The notes beneath the pieces were generated by a model. It searched no databases. It was not told the DNA's origin and saw only the letters and a list, made by a program, of their open reading frames with translations. A DNA stretch of 64,000 nucleotides, from NCBI GenBank assembly GCA_017439185.1, contig JAFRTM010000022.1, positions 1 through 64,000 of the forward strand, in the 5' to 3' direction. Both the position numbers and the translations under genes were made by a program. Origin of the DNA: Bacteroidales bacterium (GTDB lineage: Bacteria > Bacteroidota > Bacteroidia > Bacteroidales > P3). This document shows, one piece after another, positions 39,540 through 49,067 of the stretch; within the stretch, counting starts at the first letter, position 1, and each line of letters opens with the position of its first letter.

Positions 39540-41375
39540 TCAGTCAATCTTTACCACCTTGTGGCGGGAAGTACCCTTGTCGGTCGAAAGGATCAGGTAA
39601 TACACTCCGGCTGGCAGGTTTGAGAGGTCGATGCCCTCCGACGTGGAGCTTACTTTATGCTTGCCGCCGCGCGTATCGTAAATCTCGGCGGCTGTTATCT
39701 TCTCATTTCCTGCGCCTATGTGCAGCTGACCGCTCGTCGGGTTGGGATAAACGCTGACTGCCGACGGCTGCCCGAGGCTATCCTTCCTTATCCCCATTCC
39801 GCAGTCTTCTACATATTTTTCGCCATACTGTCCCCAATATTCATCAGCCAGCCAGGCATCCATGCTCCCGCAAGGGATTATGATGCTGTCGAGTCTTCCC
39901 GCTTCGGAAAGTGCTCCATGACCTGTAGTGGCCGGCGGCAAACCCACGGCAAACCGCATACTTCCTATATTGGCACCGGTAAACACGTGGGACCCGATGG
40001 TGTCCAGCTGGCTCCTCACCGTCACCCTCTCTAGAAAGCTCTGACACGCACCGAATGCCCCGTCGCCTATCTTCTTCAGTGTCGCCGGCAGGTCGAGACT
40101 CGTGAGCTTCATTGCCCAGAAGGCTCCCTCGCCAATCTCTTCCACAGCATTGCCCCACGTGATGCTGGCGAGCCGTGGGTCGGAGTTGAACGCCTCGGCT
40201 GGTATCACCTTCAGAGAGTCGGGTATCGCGATGGAGGTAAGCTTCATACACCAGGCAAAGGCCTTCTCCCCCATCCTCTGCAGCGTCTGCGGCATCGTCA
40301 CGCTGGTAAGGTAATTGTTCTCGGCGAAAGCTCGGACTCCTATCGACTTCATGTGGGCCGGCAGTGCTATGCTAGTGAAGGTGCAGCCGCTGAAGCAGTT
40401 GTCGAGGATGTCGGTCACCCCGGCCGGAATACTGATATTCTTCACCCAAGTGTTGTTCTCAAATCCCCCAAGCACCTTGACATTGGGGTTCACTGTCACC
40501 GTCTCCCCCGACTTGTGGCACGAAACCAGCGTGTCATATCCGGCGCTGTACAGCATCAGTCCGTCCAGCACATAATGGCTGTTGCCGTCGGCGATGCCCA
40601 GGTTCGTCAGCTGCGGGCAGTAACTGAACGGGCAGATGCCAATGCGCGTCACCGTCGAGGGGATCACTATGTTGTTGACCGCTGAGCAGCAGTTGAAGGC
40701 AAAATTGCCGATGCTAACTAAGCCTTCGGGCAGCGAGACCGACGTGGCATTTGCGTTGAAGCCGAACACCTGCCTGCCGAGATGCCGCACGAACGTCGGC
40801 ACGTTGATAACTCCCGAAACCCCGTCGGGTACTATGCAGAGCGTGAGGCTGTCCTTGCTGTAAAGCCATCCGTCTATGGAACGGTAACGTGGGTTCTCCT
40901 CATCAACCGTGATACTCGTCAGGTTCCTCGCCCAGAACGTAGCCTCGCCATATTCCTCGAACTTCGCCGGCAAATGCAGCGACGTGACATTTGAATAAAG
41001 AAAAGCTTGGTCCCCAAGACTTCTTAACGAGTCGGGCAACTGCAGCGACGTGAAGCTACAGTTGTAGAAACAGTATGCCCCGATGCTGCGGATAGTGGCA
41101 GGCAGACTCAGGCTCGTCACTCCCGTGCAACTCTCGAACGCCGACGCTCCCAACGCCGTCACCGTATATGTCTCTCCTTCATACTCCACCGTCTGCGGGA
41201 TGGTGATGGCACCGCTGTAACCACTGTTCAGCAGATAACCATAATTCTCCACCTCCACGGACCTCCCCTCTTCCGAGGTAACACCATAGACGATACCGTT
41301 CGATTCAAAAAGCACCTCTTGTCCAATAGCGCTACAGCAGAGGCAAACCATCAAAAATGTAAGGATCTTTTTCAT
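39540..41375 (-). CDS. BspA-like leucine-rich-repeat surface protein with T9SS sorting domain
   Basis: This 611-residue protein has a signal peptide (MKKILTFLMVCLCCSAIGQE). Most of it is made of BspA-type leucine-rich repeats of about 23 residues (SLPATIRSIGAYCFYNCSFT, ALPAHMKSIGVRAFAENNYL, TMPQTLQRMGEKAFAWCMKL), broken by a YSKDSLTLCIVPDG-type insert. The last ~75 residues are a type A T9SS sorting domain (SVYPNPTSGQLHIGAG, LSNLPAGVYYLILSTDKG, VVKID). Proteins of this type are displayed on the surface and often bind host or partner-cell proteins; that role is family knowledge, not visible here. It is alone on its strand, with 46 bases before the FISUMP lipoprotein gene. Confidence 0.88.
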   Translation of the reverse strand: MKKILTFLMVCLCCSAIGQEVLFESNGIVYGVTSEEGRSVEVENYGYLLNSGYSGAITIPQTVEYEGETYTVTALGASAFESCTGVTSLSLPATIRSIGAYCFYNCSFTSLQLPDSLRSLGDQAFLYSNVTSLHLPAKFEEYGEATFWARNLTSITVDEENPRYRSIDGWLYSKDSLTLCIVPDGVSGVINVPTFVRHLGRQVFGFNANATSVSLPEGLVSIGNFAFNCCSAVNNIVIPSTVTRIGICPFSYCPQLTNLGIADGNSHYVLDGLMLYSAGYDTLVSCHKSGETVTVNPNVKVLGGFENNTWVKNISIPAGVTDILDNCFSGCTFTSIALPAHMKSIGVRAFAENNYLTSVTMPQTLQRMGEKAFAWCMKLTSIAIPDSLKVIPAEAFNSDPRLASITWGNAVEEIGEGAFWAMKLTSLDLPATLKKIGDGAFGACQSFLERVTVRSQLDTIGSHVFTGANIGSMRFAVGLPPATTGHGALSEAGRLDSIIIPCGSMDAWLADEYWGQYGEKYVEDCGMGIRKDSLGQPSAVSVYPNPTSGQLHIGAGNEKITAAEIYDTRGGKHKVSSTSEGIDLSNLPAGVYYLILSTDKGTSRHKVVKID

Positions 41376-41747
41376 AATATTAGATATTTAGATGATTGTC
41401 AGAATAACACCCTATTAGACGCACCAAAAATGAAAAATATTACAAAACACGATTTTTTTTTCAAAAACACTCTTTTTCCTCAAACCAACAGCGTCTCTTC
41501 CTCATTATTTCTCCTCCCAAATCTCACTTCTGCACAACCAACAACTTCGGCCACCTTAAACCAAATGTTAAAAACTCTTAACAACATTCCAAAACCGAAC
41601 ACGAACCACAGTCGAATTTGATATTAATGTGTGTCCTATGTGTGTCCTATGGGCTCTTTACCGAAAACAAGTGTTAAAAATAGTTAAATCCACTCTCCCG
41701 ATATTCCCTCTCTCTCCTCCCAAAAAACAAAAATATAGAAAAAAATA
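41376..41747. other. A/T/C-rich divergent intergenic region without a gene
   Basis: I see no gene or clear RNA in these 372 bases. The plus strand is poor in G. A short tandem duplication (TGTGTCCTA twice, near 41631-41649) is the only repeat noticed. The promoter of the holB operon lies just downstream. Confidence 0.5.
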
Positions 41748-41777
41748 TTGTGGATACAATAATATTTAGTATTTTTG
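41748..41777 (+). promoter_or_regulatory. promoter of the holB-ricT-gldH operon
   Basis: TTG (41748-41750) stands 19 bases before TATTTTTG (41770-41777), which is followed by CA. The holB ATG chosen at 41798 is 20 bases downstream. An alternative in-frame start at 41750 would begin inside this promoter and is rejected. Confidence 0.7.
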
Positions 41778-41797
41778 CAAATTCAAATAATAGTGCA

Positions 41798-42925
41798 ATG
41801 CAGTTCAAAACAATTACAGGTCAGCGAGTTCTGATAAACCGCCTTACCGAAATCATCGACAAAGGCCGCGTCAGCCATGCCCAGATGTTCCTTGGCGACA
41901 TGGGCTACGGCACCCTCGCCCTCGCCCTCGCCTACGCTCAATACCTCTCCTGCGAGAACCGCCAGCACTACGACAACCCCTCCGAACACGACGGCCTCCG
42001 CGCCGACTCCTGCGGCCACTGCCCCAACTGCCAGAAATACCAGCAACTCGTGCACCCAGACCTCCACCTCTACTTCCCCACCACCACCAATTCGCACATC
42101 AAAAAAGAACCCGACTGTAGCAAATTCATCAACCAGTTCCAGAACTTCCTCCTCGACACCAACGCCTACGCCTACCTCAACGACTGGTATCTCACCAGCG
42201 GCGCCGAAAGCAAACAAGGCCTCTACCACGAAGCCGACATCCAGGAACTCAACAGAAATTTCACCCTCACAACCTACGAACACGGCTACAAAATCTACAT
42301 CTTCTGGTACCCCGAACTGATGTCGGTCAAAATCGCCAACGAACTCCTCAAAAGCCTCGAAGAACCCTACGACAACACTCTCATGCTCTTCGCTGCCGAA
42401 GACGACTCCCGCATCCTGGAGACCATCAAAAGCCGACTACAGATCATCCGCGTCGGCAAAATCCTCGACGCCAACCTCTCCGAAGAAGCCGAAGGCAACG
42501 CCATAAAGCAAAAGCTCCTCGAACAGGGCGAATCCGACAAGGCTCTCCTCGGCCAGATGTTCGTCAGCTGGATGCGACTGCTCTTCAAACTCAATATGGA
42601 ATCTCTCTCCTCATGGGTGGACCAGGCTACTGCCATGACCCGCGAACAGCAGAAACACTTCCTCCGCTACTCCATGGACCAGATCGACCGCTCCCTCCGC
42701 CACACTGCAACCGCCGGCGCCATGCAGGCCGACCTCGCCACGGGCGACGAACGCTTCGACCAGATGTTCCCTGCCATGGTAACAGTCAACAACGCAAGCG
42801 CCATCAACGACGCCATCAACGACGCCATACAGGCCATATCCCTCAACTGCTACAGCAAAGTGGTCCTGATGAACCTCTCCTTCAAACTCAGCATACTCAT
42901 CAAAAACCGCAACAAAAAACAATAA
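41798..42925 (+). CDS. holB: DNA polymerase III subunit delta-prime
   Basis: This 375-residue clamp-loader subunit is read from the ATG after the promoter (MQFKTITGQRVLINRLTEII). It has an AAA+ N-terminal domain in which the P-loop is degenerate (FLGDMGYGTLALALA has no Lys), as usual for delta-prime, which does not hydrolyse ATP. The zinc module is DSCGHCPNCQ with an earlier Cys. YPELMSVKIANELLKSLEEP matches the sensor/SRC region common to DnaX and HolB (NAAANALLKTLEEP-like). It loads the sliding clamp as part of the replisome. It heads an operon whose order, holB-ricT-gldH, is shared by many Bacteroidota as far as I recall. The gap to ricT is 16 bases. Confidence 0.88.
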   Translation: MQFKTITGQRVLINRLTEIIDKGRVSHAQMFLGDMGYGTLALALAYAQYLSCENRQHYDNPSEHDGLRADSCGHCPNCQKYQQLVHPDLHLYFPTTTNSHIKKEPDCSKFINQFQNFLLDTNAYAYLNDWYLTSGAESKQGLYHEADIQELNRNFTLTTYEHGYKIYIFWYPELMSVKIANELLKSLEEPYDNTLMLFAAEDDSRILETIKSRLQIIRVGKILDANLSEEAEGNAIKQKLLEQGESDKALLGQMFVSWMRLLFKLNMESLSSWVDQATAMTREQQKHFLRYSMDQIDRSLRHTATAGAMQADLATGDERFDQMFPAMVTVNNASAINDAINDAIQAISLNCYSKVVLMNLSFKLSILIKNRNKKQ

Positions 42926-42941
42926 CAAACACTCTGACAAC

Positions 42942-44573
42942 ATGAACAACGACAACAACAATAAAGACACTAATCTCGAGCCCAAATCACAACAACAGGC
43001 TCCTCCTGCCGACAAGCAGCAGAACCGCCCTCCCGACGATGCCGACAACAACATCGCCTCGGCCGAGGAAATAGCTGCCGAAGCCCGTCGCCAGGCCGAG
43101 CGCCGCGCTCAACGAAAAAACACACAGCAAAACAAAAACTCCGACGAGGAGGAAGAATGGCGCGAATCCGGCGCAAGGCCCGAAGACCTCATCGACCCCT
43201 ACGCCGAACCCGACCCCTCCATCCCTTGGGTTCAATACAAGGAAAACAACTACGTGATGCGCGGCTGCCACAGCTGCCCCAAAGCCTACGAACCCGTTAG
43301 CGAATGGGAACGCAACAGCTGCAGCAAACTCTCCACATACAACTGGATGGCCAACATCCACCAACCTTCCGAAAACCAGTTCAACGTCGTGGAAGTTCGT
43401 TTCAAGAACAACCGCAAGGACTATTTCCGCCTGCCCGACGGCCTGAGTGTCGTCGAAGGTGACCTGGTCGCTGTCGAAGGCATGCCCGGCCACGATGTGG
43501 GCATCGTAAGCCTCACCGGCGAAGTGTGTCGCGTACGCATGAAAAACCGCCACATCGACCCTGACGGCGAATCGGTGAAAAAACTCTACCGCCGCGCCAA
43601 GGCTGCTGACATCGAGAAATGGGCCGAAGCCATCAGCGAAGAGCCTCAAGCCGTGCTGAAAACTCGCAAAATAGCCGAAAGCCTCGGCCTCGAGATGAAA
43701 GTAAACGACGTCGAGATGCAGGGCGACCGCAGCAAAGCCATCTTCTACTACACTGCCGACGACCGCGTCGATTTCCGCCAACTCATAAAAGTGCTCGCCG
43801 AGACTTTCCACGTCCGTGTCGAGATGAAACAGATAGGCGTTCGCCAGGAAGCCGGGAAGGTGGGCGGCATCGGCACCTGTGGCCGCGAACTCTGCTGCTG
43901 CACCTGGCTCACAAACTTCAAGACGGTGACCACCAACGCGGCCAAGATGCAACAGATACTCCCCAACCCGCAAAAGCTGGCTGGCCATTGCGGCAAACTG
44001 AAATGCTGCCTCAACTTTGAATACGAAGTCTATGCCGACGCCATGAAGAAATTTCCTCCCGCCGGCATCTCCATACGCTTCAAGAAAGGCCTCGCCCTAT
44101 ACAAGAAGACCGACGTCTTCCGCGGCATCATGTGGTACGCCTATGAGGGCGAGAACGACCTCTACGCCATCGAGGCCGAGAGCGTGAAGAAGATTATCGA
44201 GATGAACCGCAACCAGCAGTATCCCGAGAAACTCGAAGACTTCCAGGTCGAACTGATGTCCACCAGCGCCCTCGAGCAGGAAACCTCCAATGCCGAATTC
44301 GAACGCGAACTGCGCCGTATGGCCGAAGGGGGCAACGGCGTGGTCGAAGACGACGAGAAACAGGACAACCGCAGGCCTTCCAATAACCGCGACAACAACC
44401 GCCGGCCCGACAACAACAACCGTCCTCAGCGGCGCGACAACCCTCGCAACAACCAAGGTCCCAACAACCGCCGCCAAGACAATCAGCCGCGCAACCGACA
44501 AGGCAATCAGCCCAACCGCCGCAACAACAACGATTCACGCAACAAGCAAAACAACAACAACCCACAACAATGA
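42942..44573 (+). CDS. ricT: PSP1/RicT-family protein with Asn/Arg-rich tail
   Basis: This 543-residue protein has a charged, Gln/Asn-rich N-terminus (about 1-60), the PSP1 domain (about 130-390) and a long low-complexity tail (about 465-543) made almost wholly of Asn, Arg, Gln, Asp and Pro. The PSP1 core has the Cys set GGIGTCGRELCCCTWL followed by GHCGKLKCCLNFEYEVY, which in Bacillus RicT helps bind iron-sulfur clusters in the RicAFT complex that affects RNA processing. The partners RicA and RicF are not nearby. The family link is firm, but the RNA-maturation role is known only from Firmicutes. The stop overlaps the gldH start (ATGA), so the two are translationally coupled. Confidence 0.85.
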   Translation: MNNDNNNKDTNLEPKSQQQAPPADKQQNRPPDDADNNIASAEEIAAEARRQAERRAQRKNTQQNKNSDEEEEWRESGARPEDLIDPYAEPDPSIPWVQYKENNYVMRGCHSCPKAYEPVSEWERNSCSKLSTYNWMANIHQPSENQFNVVEVRFKNNRKDYFRLPDGLSVVEGDLVAVEGMPGHDVGIVSLTGEVCRVRMKNRHIDPDGESVKKLYRRAKAADIEKWAEAISEEPQAVLKTRKIAESLGLEMKVNDVEMQGDRSKAIFYYTADDRVDFRQLIKVLAETFHVRVEMKQIGVRQEAGKVGGIGTCGRELCCCTWLTNFKTVTTNAAKMQQILPNPQKLAGHCGKLKCCLNFEYEVYADAMKKFPPAGISIRFKKGLALYKKTDVFRGIMWYAYEGENDLYAIEAESVKKIIEMNRNQQYPEKLEDFQVELMSTSALEQETSNAEFERELRRMAEGGNGVVEDDEKQDNRRPSNNRDNNRRPDNNNRPQRRDNPRNNQGPNNRRQDNQPRNRQGNQPNRRNNNDSRNKQNNNNPQQ

Positions 44574-45049
44574 ACACCCGACTGACCATATTTTCTGTCC
44601 TACTGGTATCTATCCTCGCGCTGACTGCTTGCAATCACGCCACTTTCTTCTCCGACCACCAGCGTGTCGACGAAGAGGGATGGAATATGAATGACGACTT
44701 GCGCTTCGATGTGGACATCAAGGACACTTCCCGCATGTACGACTTCTACATCGACGTCCGCAACCTCTCCGACTATCCCTACTCCAACCTCTTCCTCTTC
44801 ATCACCACCACCTTCCCCGACCATGCCGTCCGTCGCGATACTCTCGAATGCCCGCTCGCCGATGTCTATGGCAACTGGTACGGCAAGGGCGCCGGCAAAT
44901 ACATCGATGGACGCTACCCTCTCCACGGCCGCGTCTTATTCCCTCAATCGGGTACCTACTGCTTCCAAATCGCCCACGCCATGCGCGACACCAACATAAC
45001 GGGCATCAAAAATATCGGACTCCACATCGAATATTCCAACAATCAATAA
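44570..45049 (+). CDS. gldH: gliding motility-type lipoprotein GldH
   Basis: This 159-residue protein has a lipoprotein signal (MNTRLTIFSVLLVSILALTAC, Cys 21). The GldH family features follow: DLRFDVDIKDTSRMYDFYID, VRNLSDYPYSNLFLFITTTF, DTLECPLADVYGNWYGKGAG and YCFQIAHAMRD near the end. GldH is required for gliding in Flavobacterium and is found in many non-gliding Bacteroidota as well, so it is not proof of motility; with the T9SS cargo genes in this window it does support a T9SS/gliding-type envelope system. It overlaps ricT by 4 bases and is followed after 15 bases by the penicillin-binding protein gene. Confidence 0.9.
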   Translation: MNTRLTIFSVLLVSILALTACNHATFFSDHQRVDEEGWNMNDDLRFDVDIKDTSRMYDFYIDVRNLSDYPYSNLFLFITTTFPDHAVRRDTLECPLADVYGNWYGKGAGKYIDGRYPLHGRVLFPQSGTYCFQIAHAMRDTNITGIKNIGLHIEYSNNQ

Positions 45050-45064
45050 ACAACGGCAAATAAT

Positions 45065-47359
45065 ATGAAACAGACAGGCTCCAACAAGAAAAACTCTCGC
45101 CTCTACTCAGTCCTCTGGGGTTGTTTCTGCGCTCTCTGGGTTGGCGTCATCCTTTTCTTCTCCATGCTCTCGGCTGGATGCCTCGGCCCCATGCCTTCTT
45201 TTGAAGAGCTCGAGAACCCTCAGAGCATGCAAGCGTCGGAAGTCATTTCCTGCGACGGACAAGTGCTCGGCTACATCGGTCTCCAGAACCGCTCCGACGT
45301 ACGCTACGAGGACATCTCTGAAAACGTCATAAACGCTCTCATCGCTACCGAGGATGTCCGTTTCTACAGCCACTCGGGAATCGACACCCGAAGCCTAGGC
45401 CGTGTTCTTTTCAAGACTCTCATCGGTCGCCACAGCAGCAGCGGCGGCGGAAGCACCATCACTCAGCAACTGGCCAAGAACCTCTTCCCTCGCGAAAAGA
45501 AAAGCAAGCTGGGTACCGTAAAGGCCAAATTCAAAGAATGGATAGTGGCTGTGAAACTTGAGCACCGCTACTCCAAGAAGGAGATAATCACCATGTATCT
45601 CAACACGGTCGATTTCGGCAGCAACGCTTTCGGCATAAAAGCTGCCGCCCGCACGTTCTTCGGCAAATCCCCCAAGGATCTCACCGTCGAGGAAGCCGCC
45701 GTATTGGTAGGTCTCCTGAAAGCTCCGACCACCTACAGCCCGGCCCTCCATCCCGACAACTCTCTGCGTCGCCGCAACGTGGTCCTCAGTCAGATGCACA
45801 ACTACGACTACCTCAACGACACCGAATATGACTCCTTGAAGGCTCTGCCTATCAATATGTCGCGTTATACTCCCCAGAGCCACAACGACGGCTTGGCTAC
45901 CTATTTCCGCGAATATGTGCGTGCCGAGCTGAAGGAGTGGTGCAAGCACCAGCGCAAATCCGACGGCACTCCCTACGATGTCCACAAAGACGGCTTACGC
46001 ATCTACACCACCATCGACAGCCGCATTCAGACTTACGCCGAAGAGGCCGTCCGCAAACACCTCAGCGAAGAAATCCAGCCCGCCTTCGACAAAGAACTCT
46101 CCCGCCGCAAAGGCCAGAATCCTTTCTGCCGGCTCTCCGAGAAGCAGCAGGACCATCTCCTGCGCCAAGCCATGCGCGGCAGCGACCGCTACTACCAACT
46201 GAAGCAGAGCGGCATGAAAGAGGAGGCAATACGCAAAGAGTTCGACAAGAAAGTCGAGATGTCGGTGTTTACATGGAAAGGCCTGAAAGACACTGTTATG
46301 TCCCCTTGGGACTCTCTCCTCTACTACAAGAAATTCATCAACGTGGGACTTATGTCCGTTGAACCGGGCACTGGCTATGTGAAGGCTTATGTCGGCGGCA
46401 TCAACTACCGCTACTTCAAATACGACAACGTGCAGAGCCATCGCCAAGTGGGCTCCACTTTCAAACCGTTCGTCTACACTATGGCCATACAGGATCTGGG
46501 CATGACGCCCGACACTCAAGTGCCTAACGCCGAAGTGTGCTTCGACAACGGCTCGGGCGGCACCTGGTGTCCCCGCAACTCTTCCCACGCTCGTGAGGGC
46601 GAGATGGTGACATTGAAATGGGCTCTCGCCAACTCCATCAACTGGATATCGGCATATCTGATGAAACAGGGCTCTCCTGAACAGGTCATCGCTATTGCCC
46701 GCAAGATGGGTGTCAAAAGCGACATACCGGCTGTGCCAGCTATCAGCGTCGGTACTCCCGAGATAACCGTGGCCGAGATGGCTGGCGCCATGGCCACCTT
46801 CGCCAACAACGGCGAATATGTCGAGCCCATCTGCATCCTTCGTATCGAAGACAAGCACGGCAAAGTGCTGGCACGCTTCACCCCCGAACGCCACGAAGCC
46901 ATATCTCCTCGCACTGCCTACCTGATGCTTTCTCTCATGCAGGGCGTCGTGTCGAGCGGTACCGGTTGCCGACTCAATTACAAATACAAACTCAACCAGT
47001 ATTCCACCGCCATTGCCGGCAAGACTGGCACAACCCAGAACAACTCCGACGCCTGGTTTATGGGCATCACTCCCAAACTGGCAACTGCCGTGTGGACTGG
47101 CGGCGAAGTCCGTGCCATCCACTTCCGCAATATGACTTACGGACAAGGTGCTGCACAGGCTCTCCCCATCTTTGCTTATCTCATGCAAGGGGTCTATAGC
47201 GACCAGTCTCTTAGGTTCCCACGCACTGGCTTCAACAAGCCGTCGAACATCAACGACGAAGACATCGAAGGCTCTGCTTTCCAGGCTGAGGTTGAAGCCG
47301 AGAACACCACTCGCTACACCGACCAGACCGATGTTGCCACCGACGAATCTATATGGTAG
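45065..47359 (+). CDS. bifunctional penicillin-binding protein 1A (class A PBP)
   Basis: This 764-residue protein has an N-terminal membrane anchor (LWGCFCALWVGVILFFSML). The GT51 transglycosylase domain (about 70-250) has ATEDVRFYSHSGID with the catalytic Glu, GGGSTITQQLAKNLF, and RYSKKEIITMYLNTVDFG. The transpeptidase domain (about 410-690) has the active-site Ser464 in GSTFKPF, a Ser-x-Asn motif in LANSINWISA, and KTGTTQ (Lys653). It polymerises and cross-links peptidoglycan in the periplasm. All motifs are intact. An insert between the two domains is rich in charged residues, as is typical of the Bacteroidota versions. It overlaps rlmN by 7 bases. Confidence 0.95.
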   Translation: MKQTGSNKKNSRLYSVLWGCFCALWVGVILFFSMLSAGCLGPMPSFEELENPQSMQASEVISCDGQVLGYIGLQNRSDVRYEDISENVINALIATEDVRFYSHSGIDTRSLGRVLFKTLIGRHSSSGGGSTITQQLAKNLFPREKKSKLGTVKAKFKEWIVAVKLEHRYSKKEIITMYLNTVDFGSNAFGIKAAARTFFGKSPKDLTVEEAAVLVGLLKAPTTYSPALHPDNSLRRRNVVLSQMHNYDYLNDTEYDSLKALPINMSRYTPQSHNDGLATYFREYVRAELKEWCKHQRKSDGTPYDVHKDGLRIYTTIDSRIQTYAEEAVRKHLSEEIQPAFDKELSRRKGQNPFCRLSEKQQDHLLRQAMRGSDRYYQLKQSGMKEEAIRKEFDKKVEMSVFTWKGLKDTVMSPWDSLLYYKKFINVGLMSVEPGTGYVKAYVGGINYRYFKYDNVQSHRQVGSTFKPFVYTMAIQDLGMTPDTQVPNAEVCFDNGSGGTWCPRNSSHAREGEMVTLKWALANSINWISAYLMKQGSPEQVIAIARKMGVKSDIPAVPAISVGTPEITVAEMAGAMATFANNGEYVEPICILRIEDKHGKVLARFTPERHEAISPRTAYLMLSLMQGVVSSGTGCRLNYKYKLNQYSTAIAGKTGTTQNNSDAWFMGITPKLATAVWTGGEVRAIHFRNMTYGQGAAQALPIFAYLMQGVYSDQSLRFPRTGFNKPSNINDEDIEGSAFQAEVEAENTTRYTDQTDVATDESIW

Positions 47360-48387
47360 AACCCACTAAATGCAACCTGTTCGGTAGCACATTTGCTGAG
47401 ATTCAGGACTTGTGCTCCTCGCTTGGCTTCCCCCGTTTCTCTGCCAAGCAGATCTGCCAGTGGCTCTATGGCAAAAATGTCAGCGACATCCAGTCTATGA
47501 CCAACCTGTCGCTTCTGCAACGTTCCCGTCTGAGCGAGGTGGCCACCATAGAAAAGATGCAGCCGGTCGATTGCCAGATATCTTGTGACGGCACAAAGAA
47601 GTATCTCTTTGCCGCTCATAACGGTTACGTCGAAACAGTATATATTCCCGACGGCGACCGTGCCACTCTCTGCATCTCCTGCCAGGTGGGCTGCCGTATG
47701 GGCTGCCACTTCTGCGTCACGGGCAGCCAGGGATTCCATGGCAACCTCTCTGCCGCCGAAATACTTTCGCAGCTGTTTTCCATTCCCGAGTTCTCTTCCA
47801 TCAGCAATATCGTATATATGGGTATGGGCGAACCGATGGACAACTACGACAATGTCCTGCAGTCCCTGCAGGTGATCACTTCCGACTGGGGTCTTGCCTG
47901 GAGTCCTCACCGCATCACGGTGAGCAGCGTCGGCATCATCCCTGCTGTCGAACGGCTCATCGCCGACAGCCAATGCCACATCGCCATTAGCCTGCACAAC
48001 CCTTTCCCCGACGAACGGCAATCTATCATGCCGATGCAGAAGGCCTATCCTATAGCCCAGTTGGTGGAAATGCTGAAGAAATACGACTGGAGCGGACAAC
48101 GGCGTGTCTCGTTTGAATATACCATGTTCGACGGCCTCAACGACAGCACTCGCCACGCCCAAGCTCTGGTAAAACTCCTCAACGGACTCCTCTGCCGCGT
48201 CAACCTCATACGCTTTCACTCTTCTCCCGACACTCCGTTCCGTACAGCAAAAAAACAGACGATGGAAAACTTCCGCGACTACCTCAACGACCACTCCCTT
48301 CGTTGCACCATCCGAGCTTCGCGCGGCGAAGACATCATGGCTGCCTGTGGCCTTCTCGCAGGCAAATCCAATTCCGACAATTTATAA
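47353..48387 (+). CDS. rlmN: dual-specificity rRNA/tRNA adenine C2-methyltransferase RlmN
   Basis: This 344-residue radical-SAM enzyme methylates C2 of A2503 in 23S rRNA and A37 in some tRNAs. The cluster motif CRMGCHFC has Cys at 114, 118 and 121 in the spacing Cx3Cx2C. SCQVGCRMGCHFCVTG, VYMGMGEPMDNYDNVLQSL and LAISLHNP-like (HIAISLHNPFPDERQSIMPM) are hallmark segments. The C-terminal RASRGEDIMAACGLL contains the Cys that forms the methyl-Cys/RNA crosslink partner. The start ATG lies within the last codons of the PBP gene (7-base overlap), so translation is coupled. The nitroreductase gene follows after 12 bases. Confidence 0.95.
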   Translation: MVEPTKCNLFGSTFAEIQDLCSSLGFPRFSAKQICQWLYGKNVSDIQSMTNLSLLQRSRLSEVATIEKMQPVDCQISCDGTKKYLFAAHNGYVETVYIPDGDRATLCISCQVGCRMGCHFCVTGSQGFHGNLSAAEILSQLFSIPEFSSISNIVYMGMGEPMDNYDNVLQSLQVITSDWGLAWSPHRITVSSVGIIPAVERLIADSQCHIAISLHNPFPDERQSIMPMQKAYPIAQLVEMLKKYDWSGQRRVSFEYTMFDGLNDSTRHAQALVKLLNGLLCRVNLIRFHSSPDTPFRTAKKQTMENFRDYLNDHSLRCTIRASRGEDIMAACGLLAGKSNSDNL

Positions 48388-48399
48388 ATACCCTTTGAT

Positions 48400-49029
48400 A
48401 TGAAAACTTTAAGAATTCTCTTCTCGTTCCTTTTCATCGTGTCCATAGTCACCGGCGCACAAGCCCAGAGCAAGGCCGGAAAAGCCGCTTTGGAAAACAT
48501 CCACCAACGTAAGAGTGTCCGCACCTATTCCGACAAGAAGATTCCCGACAATGTGATGACCGAGTTGCTGCGTGCGGCCATGGCAGCCCCTACGGGCATG
48601 AACGTCCAGCCGTGGCATTTCATAGTGCTCACCGACACCTCCCAGTATGACCGCATCTTTGCCGGCAACTTCAACATGCGTATGTTCAAGGAATCGGCTG
48701 CTGTAGTGATACTCTGTGCCGACACTACCTATATGCGCCCCACCCGCGACAACCCCAACGGACCAGCTGTATTACAGATAAACCGCATCTGGCGCGACGA
48801 TATGGGTGCCTGCACCGAGAATTTCCTCCTCGCCTGCGAGGCCTACGGTCTTGGCGCCTGCTGGACCGCCTGCTACCCGTTCCCTGACCGTATGAATTCT
48901 ATAAAAGAGACTCTCAACCTTCCTCCTACGGTAGTTCCCTACAGCGTGGTGCCCGTCGGCTATCCCCGTCTCAACGAGAAACCAAAAGACAAGTGGAAAC
49001 CCGAAAAAATCCACTACGGCCGTTGGTAG
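48400..49029 (+). CDS. exported nitroreductase-family protein
   Basis: This 209-residue protein has a clear signal peptide (MKTLRILFSFLFIVSIVTGA, cleaved near AQAQ). It is followed by a nitroreductase fold: IHQRKSVRTYSDKKIPD, ELLRAAMAAPTGMNVQPWHF, DDMGACTENFLLACEAYGLG, ACWTACYPFPD and VVPVGYP. Such enzymes bind FMN and use NAD(P)H to reduce nitro compounds or quinones. Export is odd, because flavin and nicotinamide cofactors are cytoplasmic, but exported members are common in Bacteroidota. It ends the holB operon and converges on manA, with 38 bases between the two stop codons. Confidence 0.87.
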   Translation: MKTLRILFSFLFIVSIVTGAQAQSKAGKAALENIHQRKSVRTYSDKKIPDNVMTELLRAAMAAPTGMNVQPWHFIVLTDTSQYDRIFAGNFNMRMFKESAAVVILCADTTYMRPTRDNPNGPAVLQINRIWRDDMGACTENFLLACEAYGLGACWTACYPFPDRMNSIKETLNLPPTVVPYSVVPVGYPRLNEKPKDKWKPEKIHYGRW

Positions 49030-49067
49030 CCGACCGCTCCTTTCTTATCTGAAAAAGGCTGTTACTG

